Program-made: the position numbers and the translations under genes
Source: Halocatena marina
Lineage (GTDB): Archaea > Halobacteriota > Halobacteria > Halobacteriales > Haloarculaceae
Assembly (NCBI RefSeq): GCF_023276375.1
Contig: NZ_JALLPK010000001.1
Coordinates: 2,108,001 to 2,172,000 of the forward strand
Length of the DNA stretch: 64,000 nucleotides
Direction: 5' to 3'
Shown: one piece after another, positions 63,054 through 64,000 of the stretch
Position numbering within the stretch: position 1 is the stretch's first letter
Layout: every line of letters begins with the position of its first letter
The notes under the pieces: model-generated
The model's input: only the letters and a program-made list of their open reading frames with translations
Told to the model about the DNA's origin: nothing
Database searches by the model: none

Positions 63054-63476
63054 AACACCCTCACGGTTGTGTTCATATAGAGGAGTCTCCACTGTGGTTG
63101 TAAGTCTGTGTTGCGGCCAGTCATGTCACAGCTATCCAAATGAAGCTATTATCGCTGCTATATGAGACGCACAACCGTGATACGATACGAGAAACGATCG
63201 TCTGATTCGTGCGTTCGGCGCTGATTGTACATGGTGGAGGCGTCGATTTCGTATAGCTATTGTCATCAAATTGTATGACACAACTATTAGTGCTATTACC
63301 CATGCGAGAGCGGCGTTTAGGGATGCGCTTTGTCAGAGATAGCGGATAAGACAACCGATAGCAGGAGAGATCACTCTCGATACGGGCTTTGTGTCCGATA
63401 GTCTACTCATTACGATCGTCGGGAGACGCCAACTGTACACGGTATGTGTTGCACTAAAATTCTCGTTATCAGTACC
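63054..63476. other. Intergenic region upstream of the siroheme reductase operon
   Basis: About 420 bases with no gene. A TGTCAT/ATGACA inverted repeat at 63261-63280 is listed separately. The region must hold the promoter of the siroheme reductase operon, but no unambiguous minus-strand TATA element stands out. Confidence 0.4.
63261..63280. promoter_or_regulatory. Inverted repeat, possible operator
   Basis: TGTCAT, 8 bases, ATGACA: a 6-base dyad with an AT-rich centre, spaced as for a dimeric helix-turn-helix protein. It lies about 210 bases upstream of the siroheme reductase start and about 200 bases beyond the deacetylase stop. It may occur by chance. Confidence 0.3.
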
Positions 63477-64000
63477 CTACCAGCCTTTCCCATCGACAAG
63501 CTGTGAGGGCGTGATGACATCCAGATCCGTGTTTTCGACATGATCGACGATCGCTTCGAAGGCGTCCACCGAAAGGGCGTCGTCGCCGCTACCGATGGCG
63601 TGGTAGGAGACGACAGCAAGCTGGTTGAACTCATTTGCAATGTCGAGCACTCGTCGGGTCCCACGAATATCAGTGCCCTGTACCCGAGAGATGAAACTCG
63701 GGTTGCTCGGGTGCTGTGCGTTGTTGGGACAGGCGCCGAACAGATAGCCCGTCTCGAAGAGCTCATCGATGAGACTGAGCGTCGCCTCGTTCACTCGGTT
63801 ATACGGGGCAACGAAATGACGTGCACCCTTTTTAAAGCCCATGATTTTGAGGTACTGTTGAGCCTGCTGAAGGATCCGGCGTTGTTCCTGTTCTTTCAGA
63901 TTCGGGAGGAGCTCGCTCGCGTGAGCGATCATATCCCAGTTCGCATTGCCCATCTCTTTCATCATCTGGTCAGTCACCCGGTCTTGTGCATTAACGGCGT
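63477..64000 (-). CDS. Polysaccharide deacetylase-like protein (N-terminus outside the window)
   Basis: The frame is open from the right edge through to the stop at 63477, giving at least 174 C-terminal residues. Segments fit the NodB/polysaccharide deacetylase barrel: MGNANWDMIAHASELLPNL, FKKGARHFVAPYNRVNEATL, and late strands VVSYHAIG and NTDLDVITPSQLVD. These enzymes remove acetyl groups from glycans; the N-terminal metal-binding motifs are not visible here. An internal GTG at 63977 is unlikely to be the start because family-like sequence continues upstream (AVNAQDR). Confidence 0.8.
   Translation of the reverse strand, partial: AVNAQDRVTDQMMKEMGNANWDMIAHASELLPNLKEQEQRRILQQAQQYLKIMGFKKGARHFVAPYNRVNEATLSLIDELFETGYLFGACPNNAQHPSNPSFISRVQGTDIRGTRRVLDIANEFNQLAVVSYHAIGSGDDALSVDAFEAIVDHVENTDLDVITPSQLVDGKGW

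Noticed and set aside
1-64000. tRNA and rRNA genes
   Set aside because: I looked for T-arm-like GGTTC-AATCC patterns and conserved rRNA blocks and saw none; a tRNAscan run would settle this.

Overview
The window is chromosomal DNA of a haloarchaeon (class Halobacteria). The proteins are strongly acidic. Secreted proteins carry twin-arginine-like or PGF-CTERM-like signals. Several genes start at or within a few bases of the expected transcription start, about 25-30 bases below a TATA box, as in leaderless archaeal transcripts. The gene set is also typical: glpABC, an archaeal men cluster, bacterio-opsin-activator-type and FilR1-type regulators, F420-linked enzymes and UPF0058. Base composition is moderate for the class, with AT-rich intergenic stretches. 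I saw no rRNA, tRNA, CRISPR array or intact insertion sequence. I cannot name the genus from the sequence alone.

Layout. 1-4.9 kb: a CARF-like regulator, a ccdA/TlpA/SCO1 redox-assembly operon and a small Tat-exported protein. 4.9-16.6 kb: a complete set of early menaquinone genes on the minus strand (menF, menD, menB, menA, menC, menE), interrupted by a CAP-domain exoprotein, a methyltransferase and two small membrane proteins. 16.6-24.8 kb: a molybdenum oxidoreductase, a ribbon-helix-helix/UPF0058 pair, a large PPC-repeat surface protein, hisD and membrane regulators. 24.8-30 kb: glpABC (anaerobic-type glycerol-3-phosphate dehydrogenase) and a FilR1-type regulator. The glycerol enzyme feeds electrons into the quinone pool that the men genes build. 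30.8-42 kb: mixed metabolism, including an AtoE-type transporter, MoaB, an MDR reductase, cupins, an orphan PTS EIIC and a P450.

42.5-44 kb holds four tandem paralogous genes for small secreted Asn-rich proteins. 46-50.2 kb holds an M55 D-aminopeptidase, an NlpC/P60 endopeptidase with SH3b-like regions, and an M14 hydrolase. This set resembles bacterial murein-peptide salvage although archaea of this class have no murein. 50.4-54.8 kb carries glycan genes (GT2, GT4, flippase). 55-63 kb carries an SCP2-like protein, a macro domain protein, flavin- and F420-dependent oxidoreductases, MscS, and an overlapping pair made of an F420-reducing-hydrogenase-beta-like iron-sulfur protein and a siroheme nitrite/sulfite reductase. 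The window ends inside a polysaccharide deacetylase-like gene.

The most novel signals are non-coding. Two diverged copies of an approximately 165-base element (17102-17262 and 30202-30370) share a three-stem fold with compensatory base changes, which suggests an undescribed structured RNA. Just downstream of the second copy, 30444-30536 has two perfect interleaved 10-base inverted repeats in pseudoknot order. All functional names come from motif recognition by eye; no database search was run.
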